Assembly (NCBI RefSeq): GCF_002307475.1
Contig: NZ_NTMH01000024.1
Span: 1-64,000 of the forward strand
From: Pantoea allii
Lineage (GTDB): Bacteria > Pseudomonadota > Gammaproteobacteria > Enterobacterales > Enterobacteriaceae
Reading direction: 5' to 3'
Length of the DNA: 64,000 nt
The translations under genes and the position numbers were made by a program. Each line of letters begins with the position of its first letter. The stretch's first letter is position 1. The notes under the pieces are model-generated. The model searched no databases. It saw only the letters and a program-made list of their open reading frames with translations, and was not told where the DNA came from. This document shows, in pieces, positions 1 to 6,827 of the stretch.

Positions 1-416
1 GCCGCCCGTCTCCGCCGAACCGCAAAGGGCCGCGTTTCGGGCCTCCCGGCTAAGGTCTGATGGCTGAGGTCAAGGGCTGCAACCGGCTGTCGCCGGTGCG
101 TTCACCGGGCGCGGGCGCCCTGTAAGGCCGTCACGCCGTTCCGTCGTGCCGCAGGTGTTCATGCTCATGTTATCCCGTGCGGCTGTTCTGTTCCGGTGGT
201 TCAGCGCGGAGGGCTGACAGTAGCACAGTCCGTCGCCCTCCCACTCCGGTACGCTTCGCCGTTCCTCACCCGTTCGCACTCGCCATAAACCCGGCTCGCT
301 TGCGCTGCGGCTTCCGGTGACGCCTCCGTTCCGGTCGCCGGCCGGTGCCACTTTGCCCTTCGCCGCGATGAACTCACCGAAACATGGATAACAGCAACCG
401 ACAGAGGAGAACCAGC
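1..416. other. GC-rich leader without a convincing gene
   Basis: This stretch is strongly GC-rich and full of short inverted repeats. The open frames across it look like composition artefacts. It ends just before a small gene that has its own ribosome binding site (GAGGAGA at about 402). A similar GC-rich, gene-free block precedes the small gene at 53548, and both blocks end in a comparable A-rich motif before the start codon. It may be an untranslated leader or a single-strand promoter-type element of the leading region; that is inference. Confidence 0.4.
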
Positions 417-773
417 ATGAACACACACAACGTCAAGACCGCCGCTTCTGAATCTACCGAAACACGGGTTGAAGGGACAAAAGTCAACACAGGACTGACA
501 GCGGATCAGTTTCAGGATCTCAGCGAATTCATCATCGACAACGGCACGTTTTGCGGGCCAGGCGGAGTGACCTGGCAGGAACTGGCGCTGTTTGACGAAA
601 TCATCGATCCGTCAGAAGACGGTGAGCCACGCAAAATTTATGTCTGGGAGGGCTGGCCATACGCCCTTTATGAATTCGACCTGGGCTACACGGCGATCAA
701 TTACGCGCAGACCCGAAAACTGATCGCCTGGTCACTGGAAAACGCCGGTAAGCATTCCTCAGTGCCGCGCTGA
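417..773 (+). CDS. Small leading-region protein of unknown function
   Basis: This gene encodes 118 residues. The start at 417 is preferred over the upstream ATG at 384 because GAGGAGA lies about 8 bases before it. The N-terminal 30 residues are polar and rich in Thr/Ser/Glu. The rest is a compact acidic domain with several Trp and Tyr residues (around WEGWPYALYEFDLGYTAINY). No signal peptide or membrane segment is seen. It lies upstream of a DUF932 gene in the region transferred first, where IncF plasmids carry many small establishment genes. I do not recognise the family. Confidence 0.65.
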   Translation: MNTHNVKTAASESTETRVEGTKVNTGLTADQFQDLSEFIIDNGTFCGPGGVTWQELALFDEIIDPSEDGEPRKIYVWEGWPYALYEFDLGYTAINYAQTRKLIAWSLENAGKHSSVPR

Positions 774-837
774 GCGACAAACGCCCGATGCCGGGACAAC
801 CCCGGCTTAATAACAACGTATCTTAGAGGTAATCACT

Positions 838-1659
838 ATGGTCAGTTTTGCAAGCCGTTATGCCCCAAAAACATCCATTCGCGAAAACCGCCCGCTCACC
901 AATGATGAGCTTATGCGGTACGTCCCGAGCGCGTTTTCCGTTGAAAAACACGAGTCGCGCTCAGACCGTTATACGTATATTCCGACGATTACCCTGCTCG
1001 ACAAACTCCGCTCCGAAGGGTTCGAACCTTTCTATGCAAAACAGTCCCGCGTGCGCGACCAGAACCGCCGGGATTTTACCAAACACATGATCCGCCTGCG
1101 TCGCGGAAATAACGGCAGCGGCAAGGAAGTACCTGAAATTGTTCTGCTGAACAGTCATGACGGTTCCAGCAGTTATAAAATGATCCCCGGTATTTTCCGC
1201 GAAGTCTGCACCAACGGGCTGGTCTGCTGGAAAACATTTGGTGAAATCAGCGTGCCGCACAAAGGTGATATTGTCAGCCAGGTAATTGAAGGCGCGTATT
1301 CGGTTCTCGATGTGTTTGAAAAAGTCGAAAATAATATCGGCATGATGAAGGGGATTCAGCTGGATAAGGCGGAAAGGCTGCTGCTGGGCCAGCTGGCGCT
1401 GGAATACAAATATGAAGACAAAGCACCGCCGGTGACCGCCGAAAATATTATTCACCCCCGCCGCTGGCATGACAAAGGCACCGACCTGTGGACGTCCTTT
1501 AATATCGTGCAGGAGAACCTGGTAAAAGGTGGCCTGTCGGGACGCACTGAAAAAGGGAAGCGTACAACCACACGACCTGTTAACGGCATCGACGGCGACA
1601 TAAAATTAAATCAGGCGTTGTGGAAGATGGCGGAGGAATTCGCGAAGCTGAAAAGTTGA
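838..1659 (+). CDS. DUF932 family protein (YubP/YfjQ-like)
   Basis: The product has 273 residues. It has the look of the DUF932 proteins common in leading regions of IncF plasmids and in phages: an N-terminal segment with SxRYxPxxT-type residues, a central region with RLRRGNNGSG-like basic residues, and a core reading FREVCTNGLVCW. That Cys-x-Asn-Gly motif is typical of the family. The biochemical role is unknown. A ribosome binding site (AGAGGTAAT) precedes the ATG. The gene ends at a strong bidirectional terminator shared with the convergent transglycosylase gene. Confidence 0.75.
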   Translation: MVSFASRYAPKTSIRENRPLTNDELMRYVPSAFSVEKHESRSDRYTYIPTITLLDKLRSEGFEPFYAKQSRVRDQNRRDFTKHMIRLRRGNNGSGKEVPEIVLLNSHDGSSSYKMIPGIFREVCTNGLVCWKTFGEISVPHKGDIVSQVIEGAYSVLDVFEKVENNIGMMKGIQLDKAERLLLGQLALEYKYEDKAPPVTAENIIHPRRWHDKGTDLWTSFNIVQENLVKGGLSGRTEKGKRTTTRPVNGIDGDIKLNQALWKMAEEFAKLKS

Positions 1660-1693
1660 AAAAGTAAACCCCGGTTCGCCGGGGTTTACTTTT
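1660..1693. terminator. Bidirectional intrinsic terminator
   Basis: Perfect 15-bp inverted repeat (AAAAGTAAACCCCGG and its complement) closed by a TTCG tetraloop. The outer A and T runs give a U-tract in either direction. It separates the DUF932 gene from the convergent transglycosylase gene, whose stop codon lies inside the right arm. Confidence 0.9.
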
Positions 1694-2222
1694 GGGCCGT
1701 GCCTGGCTCAATCCGGCTAAGCGTTATAGAAGGCGATTTTTCAATAGGCCCGGTTTTATTCATTCGCGCATAAACTTCATCCCTCGCAACCAGAACGCGG
1801 TAGATGCTTTTAATTATCGCGGCATACTCTCTGCGCTGTTTAATTAACTTCGGGTTCGGTCCGGTGTTATACATACCGACCGTATCCCACGTTCTGCCAT
1901 ACTTTTTGAAATTGCTCGCCTCGATCCATGCGCCGGTATAAATGCAAATACACGGATCGGCCAGTAAACGTTCCCGCGTAATATTGAATTTCTTTAAAGC
2001 ATTGAAGTTTGAACTGTTGATTTGCATGTTGCATACGTCAGTGCTTTTTCGTGCGCTTTTGTTGTTTATTGCGTTATTACGCATGCGCGACTCCTGAATG
2101 GAATGTGCCATGAGTAAACGCGGATCGATTCCGAAATCATGCCCGGCTTTCGTGAAACACATTTCTGGTTCAGCCTGAACGGTGAATGCGATAAAAAGGA
2201 CGGAGGCGGGTAACCACTTCAT
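1686..2222 (-). CDS. Conjugation-associated lytic transglycosylase (Orf169/VirB1-like)
   Basis: 178-residue periplasmic peptidoglycan hydrolase, the counterpart of F gene X/orf169 next to oriT. It is thought to open the cell wall locally for the transfer apparatus. A signal peptide covers about residues 1-17 (ending VQA). The SLT core shows GIDPRLLMAHSIQES, where the final Glu is the expected catalytic residue. Further on come the family blocks DVCNMQINSSNF and GTxxxYNTGPN (here MYNTGPN). It is transcribed away from oriT on the strand that enters the recipient first, the same arrangement as in F. Confidence 0.88.
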   Translation of the reverse strand: MKWLPASVLFIAFTVQAEPEMCFTKAGHDFGIDPRLLMAHSIQESRMRNNAINNKSARKSTDVCNMQINSSNFNALKKFNITRERLLADPCICIYTGAWIEASNFKKYGRTWDTVGMYNTGPNPKLIKQRREYAAIIKSIYRVLVARDEVYARMNKTGPIEKSPSITLSRIEPGTAQK

Positions 2223-2423
2223 ATTTATGGGATCTCATGTGCGTGCGCAAAATGCGCCGTGCTGTGTCTGCGCAAAAAATACCTTCTCAGATCATCCTGT
2301 GCAAGATAATTCGTTACAGACGCGCACTCTGCGCTTGTTGCCTGTAGTCAGCACCAGGCAGAGGTTATTTAAATTCCACTTAAGACACATATTCAACTAG
2401 CCGCTTTTATAGTTTCTCTTTCA

Positions 2424-2452
2424 TCACACCCCACGCAAGATTTCATCTTGCG
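2424..2452 (-). other. oriT nic region
   Basis: On the minus strand this reads GCGTGGGGTGT followed by GATG, closely matching the F nic core (GCGTGGGGTGT/GGTG). By analogy the nick falls between 2426 and 2425 on the minus strand. Next to it is an inverted repeat, CGCAAGAT-TTC-ATCTTGCG (2434-2452), in the position of the F relaxase-recognition hairpin. The polarity puts 1-2424 in the leading region and the tra genes last, as expected. Positions 2223-2423 hold no gene. Confidence 0.82.
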
Positions 2453-2543
2453 GTTTTGTTTTTTTAAAACATGTAGTTAGCCTTAAATTATTTTGTTTTT
2501 TTTAAAGTATGAATGAAATAGTGTGTTAATCCGCACACATTAC

Positions 2544-2657
2544 AGTGCCTGATTAAGTGATATGATAGTGCCTGATTGTGTGTGATTGCAGTGCTGGATA
2601 GTGTGGGGCTACAGTGCCGGTCAGTGTGTGAATCCGGCACCATAAAAGGCACTGCCA
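2544..2657 (+). repeat. oriT-proximal AGTGCCTGATT-type repeats
   Basis: Four copies of an AGTGC(C/T)(T/G)G(A/G/T)T motif, starting near 2544, 2567, 2590 and 2613, are spaced about 23 bp apart. An inverted copy (CCGGCAC / GGCACT) ends the group near 2657. They lie between nic and the main repeat array. They are probably binding sites for TraM or TraY; the sequence does not tell which. Confidence 0.65.
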
Positions 2658-2717
2658 TGTGTGTTTATTGTGGTTGTTCATTTTTATCAATAGTTTAAAT
2701 GCATTGAGTGGGCGGAT

Positions 2718-2938
2718 GGTGCTGAATTGCCACACCTGAAATTGCCCCGTGGTGCCGGATTGTCACACCTGATTTCAGGTGGTGGTGCTCAATTAACACA
2801 CCCGTTAAAGCGGCTTTTTAAGGTAATTTTGCAACGGAAGTGCCGCATTAACACACACCAGAATGATGTGAGGTGCTGCATTGACACACCAAAAAAAGCG
2901 TACTGAAAAAAAATATAAAGTGCCGGATTGACACACAG
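2718..2938 (+). repeat. Six-copy GTGCCGGATTGACACACC array (probable TraM sites)
   Basis: Six direct copies of an 18-20 bp motif, consensus GGTGCcGgATTgACACACC, start at 2718, 2751, 2784, 2839, 2872 and 2919. Spacings are 33, 33, 55, 33 and 47 bp, mostly whole helical turns. In F-like plasmids TraM binds clustered sites (sbmA-C) between nic and traM, so these are the best TraM-site candidates. Positions 2939-3070 hold no gene. Confidence 0.75.
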
Positions 2939-3070
2939 TTAAAACAGGCCGAATAATAAAAAGAAGCTACCTGACTTTTACACGGTTCGCGTGGTTTTGA
3001 ACAGGCCATTTTAATGTTATTTATTCGCTGTCATCTGGCGAGGTTGCCGGGTGAAGCGCAGGGGAAAGTG

Positions 3071-3460
3071 ATGGGAAGAAGAAATATCTATTTCAAAGAA
3101 AAAACAGAAAGGGAAGTGCAGGAGATGGTCGATATGGAAATCCAGAACGGGGCCACTCACGGTGAAATAAACTTCTCATCGATGGTGAATGAGCTGGTTG
3201 GTTTCGGACTGATGGTAAAAAAACACCAGGATGAGGGCGGTAAGTTTGATTTAGAAGGGTTTAATCGTGACCTCATTCGCAAGGTGTCAGGCACGAGGGA
3301 AGGGGTGAGTATTTTAATCGCAATGGTGTCAGAGATGTACCTGAACATGCGTGGAGAAAACACCAGTGAGTTAATGGAGGAACTTCTGGACAGGAATTTA
3401 TCTGCAATTAATGACGCTGAAGACAAAGCATCCAGTAAGCATTTTCTTGCACAGGAATAG
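3071..3460 (+). CDS. Relaxosome protein TraM
   Basis: 129 residues, close to the 127 of F TraM. TraM is a tetrameric DNA-binding protein that holds oriT, signals mating-pair formation and contacts the TraD tail. The start MGRRNIYFKEKTEREV at 3071 matches the TraM N terminus. The upstream in-frame start at 3014 adds an unrelated stretch. The ribbon-helix-helix part is N-terminal (about 1-55) and the helical tetramerisation part follows. It lies directly downstream of the oriT repeat array, and its promoter probably lies within that array, which would allow autoregulation. Confidence 0.9.
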   Translation: MGRRNIYFKEKTEREVQEMVDMEIQNGATHGEINFSSMVNELVGFGLMVKKHQDEGGKFDLEGFNRDLIRKVSGTREGVSILIAMVSEMYLNMRGENTSELMEELLDRNLSAINDAEDKASSKHFLAQE

Positions 3461-3933
3461 CGTCAAAGGCATGTCAATATTTCTTCAGTCCCGACTCGTT
3501 AATGACTGAGTGAAATTTAAATTCTCGCCGGTATCATTCATGCTTTTGCTGTAAGTGCTGCCATGATGGCTTTATCCCTGCGCTGGATGAGTGCAGGGGT
3601 TAACTGAAATCATCAGCCTCATATCAGAGTGGGTATCAGGTATTGAGTGGGGATGTGAAAGTGTTTTTCATTCACCTTTCTTTCGGTGAAATAAGAGCGC
3701 TCCCTGCCGTGACTGGATGCCATTTATCCTGTGGCGCAAACGACAGGTTTATTGTGTCGTTTACGCCGTTATATATCCTCTTTTCAGTGTGCTGAAACAC
3801 GGCGTGACAACGTTAAGCCTGAAATGCTTCAGGCCCGACAGGGCTTAAAATAAACGGTACGTATCACACCCGTGACGAGCTAATCACGCCTTAACTTTTT
3901 TCAGCACGGTTCCGGATTTCGGAAGGGAAGAGG
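3461..3933. other. traM-traY intergenic region; no traJ
   Basis: In F this place holds finP and traJ. Here I see no plausible coding frame on the plus strand. The clearest structure is an imperfect hairpin at 3733-3767 (GGCG-C-AAACGACA, 9-base loop, TGTCGTTT-A-CGCC), and a small one near 3675-3692. A regulatory RNA is possible but not shown. Confidence 0.5.
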
Positions 3934-4527
3934 TTAACCTGAAGATAAGGGGTTTTCTGCACGCCCTACTTTTTCATAAATAAATTCATCAAAAAGCACG
4001 GCCAGTTCCCGTAACCGGTGAACCTCTTCATTTTCCGGCAGCTGATGTTCGGTCAGATAATTCAGGGAGCCCAACAGCCGCTGCATTATTTCATCGTTCA
4101 TGCTCCGCCTGTTAAATCGTGCGCTTATGTCAATATCACGCCGCAGGTTAACCGGAAAGCTGCTGCTGAATGCCCGCCTCTGTCCGGGAATAAAGATTTT
4201 TTTATCCTCATTCTTTTTTTCGTCTTCAGCATACGTCTGGCGAATGATGTCCAGTCTGCTCTGAATAAATTCATCGAACATTCTTGCCAGCGCAATAAGC
4301 CGCTGGCCTTCATCGGTTTTAATAAGTGGCCTTCGTGGAGAGAACTGAAGAGAGAATATTAACCGGCTGATAATTTCATCGTTGGTGGTATATCCGCGAA
4401 CCCGCGCCGCGACGCGCAGCTCCGTCAGGAGATTTTCCGGCAGCCACAGCTTCCGGTACTGGACCTCCCCCTGAGCATACTTGCGGGGCCTTCCTCTGCC
4501 GCCACCCATTTTTTCTTTAACTTTCAT
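3934..4527 (-). CDS. TraY-like double ribbon-helix-helix protein, divergent from traA
   Basis: 197 residues. The start at 4527 is chosen because AAGGAGG lies about 10 bases upstream; a longer frame begins at 4644. It carries two Arc/TraY-type ribbon-helix-helix repeats. One is at about 20-60 (RKLWLPENLLTELRVAA...NDEIISRL) and the second at about 125-165 (SFPVNLRRDIDISARFN...NDEIMQRL). Each is followed by a similar LAxxFDEFI helix, so the whole unit is duplicated. F TraY also has two such repeats, binds oriT and activates the tra promoter. Here the gene reads away from the operon, unlike F. Likely role: relaxosome accessory factor and regulator. Confidence 0.78.
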   Translation of the reverse strand: MKVKEKMGGGRGRPRKYAQGEVQYRKLWLPENLLTELRVAARVRGYTTNDEIISRLIFSLQFSPRRPLIKTDEGQRLIALARMFDEFIQSRLDIIRQTYAEDEKKNEDKKIFIPGQRRAFSSSFPVNLRRDIDISARFNRRSMNDEIMQRLLGSLNYLTEHQLPENEEVHRLRELAVLFDEFIYEKVGRAENPLSSG

Positions 4528-4629
4528 GCTTCTGGTTCCTCCTTGCGAGGCGTCCTTAGTCAGGAGCAAAAGCCTACGCCAGGTGCTTTCAGGATTAATC
4601 TTAAAATTCATTAAAGTAACCTGTAAAAG

Positions 4630-4645
4630 TGTGACATGTGTCACA
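4630..4645. promoter_or_regulatory. CRP-type operator between traY and traA
   Basis: TGTGA-N6-TCACA matches the cAMP-CRP core consensus exactly and is a palindrome with 7-bp arms. A run of 12 T follows at 4648-4659. The site lies upstream of both traY (minus) and traA (plus). This suggests catabolite control of one or both promoters. A TTGACA lies at 4703-4708, but I see no good -10 hexamer at the right distance, so the traA promoter is not placed. The rest of 4528-4738 is non-coding. Confidence 0.6.
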
Positions 4646-4738
4646 GATTTTTTTTTTTTGAGAAAATGTACACTTGCATCGCGTTACGTCTGTTTACGTG
4701 CGTTGACATTTCCTTAACTCAAACAGAGGGATTTATAC

Positions 4739-5131
4739 ATGAAAGTTGCCACATCCGGCTCCGCTCTGACGGAGGGGGCTGCGGAAGCCTGTCCGACGTT
4801 CAGTGAGGCGCCGCTGACGGTCCTGACCGTCATGGCCAGTCGGGGTTTTTCGTATCTTCGTCAGCACCGCGCAAATGCCATTCTTGTCTGTATGGCCATT
4901 CTGGTTTTTGCACTGCCGCACATCGGGCATGCAACTGACCTGCTGGCAGGGCAGAAGCAGGATGCCAAAGATACGTTTGGTCACGGCTCAACGGTGGAGT
5001 GGGGGATTTACATCTGTGAAATCATCCTCTCTGCAGGCCTCTACATGAAAACGCGTAACCCGATGCACTTCGTCGGTGGTCTTGCCTTCCTGATTGTCAT
5101 CACCAAAACGTTCTTCGCCCTCGCCGGTTAA
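4739..5131 (+). CDS. Propilin TraA (pED208-type)
   Basis: 130-residue precursor of the F-type pilus subunit. A long leader with a hydrophobic stretch (about 47-60) ends HIGHA, with probable cleavage after Ala65. That gives a 65-residue mature pilin starting TDLLAG. The mature part (TDLLAGQKQDAKDTFG...) resembles the pED208 pilin more than the F pilin (AGSSGQDLM). It has two hydrophobic helices separated by a short basic loop (KTRNP). First gene of the operon, with AGAGGGA upstream of the ATG. No TraQ or TraX was recognised, so pilin maturation may differ from F. Confidence 0.92.
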   Translation: MKVATSGSALTEGAAEACPTFSEAPLTVLTVMASRGFSYLRQHRANAILVCMAILVFALPHIGHATDLLAGQKQDAKDTFGHGSTVEWGIYICEIILSAGLYMKTRNPMHFVGGLAFLIVITKTFFALAG

Positions 5132-5137
5132 ACCGAC

Positions 5138-5440
5138 ATGGACGGGGACGCTCAGCAGTATCTGTTTCCGGAAACACTCAACCAACAAAAACGCCTGATG
5201 GGACTCCCGACCGAGGAGGCCATTGTTGTCATTGCCTGCGCCGGTATCGGGCTGCTCTGCGACATATTCATCGTGATGTTGTTTGTGGCCGGTGCGCTGT
5301 GGCTGTTAATCCGCCATCTGAAGAAGGGCCAGGGCACCTGGTGGCTTCTGAACCTTCTCTACTGGTATCTGCCGACCGTGCTTCTGCGGTTGCAGTTCCG
5401 GCGCGTACCTGACTCAGCAAACCGGCACTGGATGCAGTAA
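5138..5440 (+). CDS. Pilus assembly protein TraL (VirB3-like)
   Basis: 100 residues, against 91 in F. A small inner-membrane protein of the type IV secretion system with two adjacent hydrophobic segments (about 27-58) and the basic, aromatic tail typical of TraL. It starts 6 bases after the traA stop. An intrinsic terminator follows immediately, so traA and traL may be expressed at a higher level than the rest of the operon. Confidence 0.88.
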   Translation: MDGDAQQYLFPETLNQQKRLMGLPTEEAIVVIACAGIGLLCDIFIVMLFVAGALWLLIRHLKKGQGTWWLLNLLYWYLPTVLLRLQFRRVPDSANRHWMQ

Positions 5441-5445
5441 ACCCG

Positions 5446-5471
5446 GCGCCACCGCACGGTGGCGCTTTTTT
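5446..5471 (+). terminator. Intrinsic terminator inside the tra operon (traL-traE)
   Basis: Perfect 8-bp stem GCGCCACC-GCAC-GGTGGCGC followed by six T. It lies in the 49-bp gap between traL and traE. In the middle of an operon it would act as an attenuator, letting traA and traL be overproduced unless RNA polymerase is modified. The RfaH-type factor encoded at 8223 is a natural candidate for that modification. Confidence 0.85.
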
Positions 5472-5489
5472 GACTTACTGGAGAACGCT

Positions 5490-6083
5490 ATGAAGTATCA
5501 GGTCGGGAATGAGCGTAACCGTGTGGTTGTCGCGACGCTGGCGGGGCTGCTGTTGCTGGTCTTTCTGCTCGGTGCCGGCAATGTCATCACCGGTTCACTG
5601 GCGTGGCATTTCTATCACACCCAGAAAACGCTCACCATACCGATGGGCTTTGACCGGCCTTTTCTCTCTGACGAATCCGGAGGTGACGCGGCCCTGAATG
5701 CCATGCTGGTCAGGGCATTCGTCAATCTCCGCCTGTCCGTCACGCCGGAAACCGTGGATGCCCAGCACACCGCCCTGCTGAGCTTCGTCCCCCCGGCAGA
5801 CCGGGACACCATGAAAAAGCAGCTTGCCGCCGAAGCTGACTATATCAAGAAGAGCGGGGTGACCTCCGTATTCCGCATCGACGATGCAGCCACCGATACC
5901 ACCACCGGTGACATCACTGTCCAGGGGGTACTCAACGCCAGTACGTCAAACGGCAAACTGCCACTCCCGGATGCGAATAAAGCCTACCGGCTCAGCGTGC
6001 ACTACGTGGACGGGCTTATCCGCCTGACAGCCTTCCGCGAAGTGCCCTGGACGAAACCTGAACGCCGCCCGCAACAGGAATGA
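5490..6083 (+). CDS. Type IV secretion protein TraE (VirB8-like)
   Basis: 197 residues (F: 188). It has one N-terminal membrane segment (about 13-38) followed by a periplasmic domain, which in the family has a VirB8-type fold and links the inner-membrane complex to the core. GGAG upstream of ATG 5490 supports the start. It is followed after 3 bases by traK. It is the first gene beyond the internal terminator. Confidence 0.9.
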   Translation: MKYQVGNERNRVVVATLAGLLLLVFLLGAGNVITGSLAWHFYHTQKTLTIPMGFDRPFLSDESGGDAALNAMLVRAFVNLRLSVTPETVDAQHTALLSFVPPADRDTMKKQLAAEADYIKKSGVTSVFRIDDAATDTTTGDITVQGVLNASTSNGKLPLPDANKAYRLSVHYVDGLIRLTAFREVPWTKPERRPQQE

Positions 6084-6086
6084 ACC

Positions 6087-6827
6087 ATGAAGATAACTCT
6101 TGCCGCCCTGGCGGTTGCCGGTGCACTGGCCTCGCTGCCTGCCGCCGCACAGTATGCCGTGCCCGGACCGACCGGCACGCCGTTTGAAAACAATGCGCAC
6201 CTGAAGGCGCAGATGAGCACGACCAGCCCGAACAAAATCGTCATCGATGGCGAGCTGATTACCGGCGTGACCGGTCCCGAAGGGGCGTACACCAAAGAAA
6301 CAACCGCCGATGGTGCCCTGCTGATAGCCCCGCTCACCACACGGGACTTCACTGTATTTATCGAGACCGCAAACGGCATCAGCCTGTCACTGGACGTGTC
6401 GCCCAGGCCCGGCAGCGGACGCACGATTGAACTGATACCGGCAGATGCGCCGGTTAAGGCTAATCCGGACGCGGAAGCCTGGGAGGAAAGCCAGCCTTTC
6501 CAGACCACGCTGGTCAGCCTGGCCCGCACCGTCGTGAACAGGGGTGTGCCTGACGGCTATACCGACATGAAGGTCAGCCGGGGCCCGGCCTACAATCCGC
6601 CCGCCGGTGTGCTGCTGACGCCCGAGCGCCAGCTGGTCGGTTCTCACCTGCGCGTGGTGCGCTACCGCATGAAAAACACCGGTTACGTGACGCGCATGCT
6701 TGCCGAGAAGCAGTTCTGGCAGAAGGGCGTGCGTGCGGTGATGCTGTCCACAAACACCCTGTACGCCAGTGGTGAAGGGCTGCTCTGGGTAGTCTTCTCC
6801 ACCGGAACGGAGGGCGGGGATGAGTAA
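6087..6827 (+). CDS. Outer-membrane core protein TraK (VirB9-like)
   Basis: 246 residues with a signal peptide ending AAA-Q at about residue 21. TraK is the periplasmic/outer-membrane partner of TraV and TraB in the F core complex and has secretin-like sequence. The Pro-rich mature N terminus and the beta-rich remainder fit the family. The stop overlaps the traB start by 8 bases, so the two are translationally coupled. Confidence 0.9.
   Translation: MKITLAALAVAGALASLPAAAQYAVPGPTGTPFENNAHLKAQMSTTSPNKIVIDGELITGVTGPEGAYTKETTADGALLIAPLTTRDFTVFIETANGISLSLDVSPRPGSGRTIELIPADAPVKANPDAEAWEESQPFQTTLVSLARTVVNRGVPDGYTDMKVSRGPAYNPPAGVLLTPERQLVGSHLRVVRYRMKNTGYVTRMLAEKQFWQKGVRAVMLSTNTLYASGEGLLWVVFSTGTEGGDE

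Noticed and set aside
2553..2735. Minus-strand reading frame in the oriT region, and a plus-strand one at 2182-2400
   Set aside because: They lie across oriT repeats and AT-rich DNA, have no convincing ribosome binding site, and encode low-complexity sequence without protein-like features.
2544..2938. CRISPR-like array
   Set aside because: Repeats are degenerate, about 20 bp, with spacers of irregular length that are part of oriT; no cas genes are near. Binding sites fit better.
3014..3070. Longer TraM starting at 3014
   Set aside because: The added residues do not resemble TraM, whose conserved start is at 3071.
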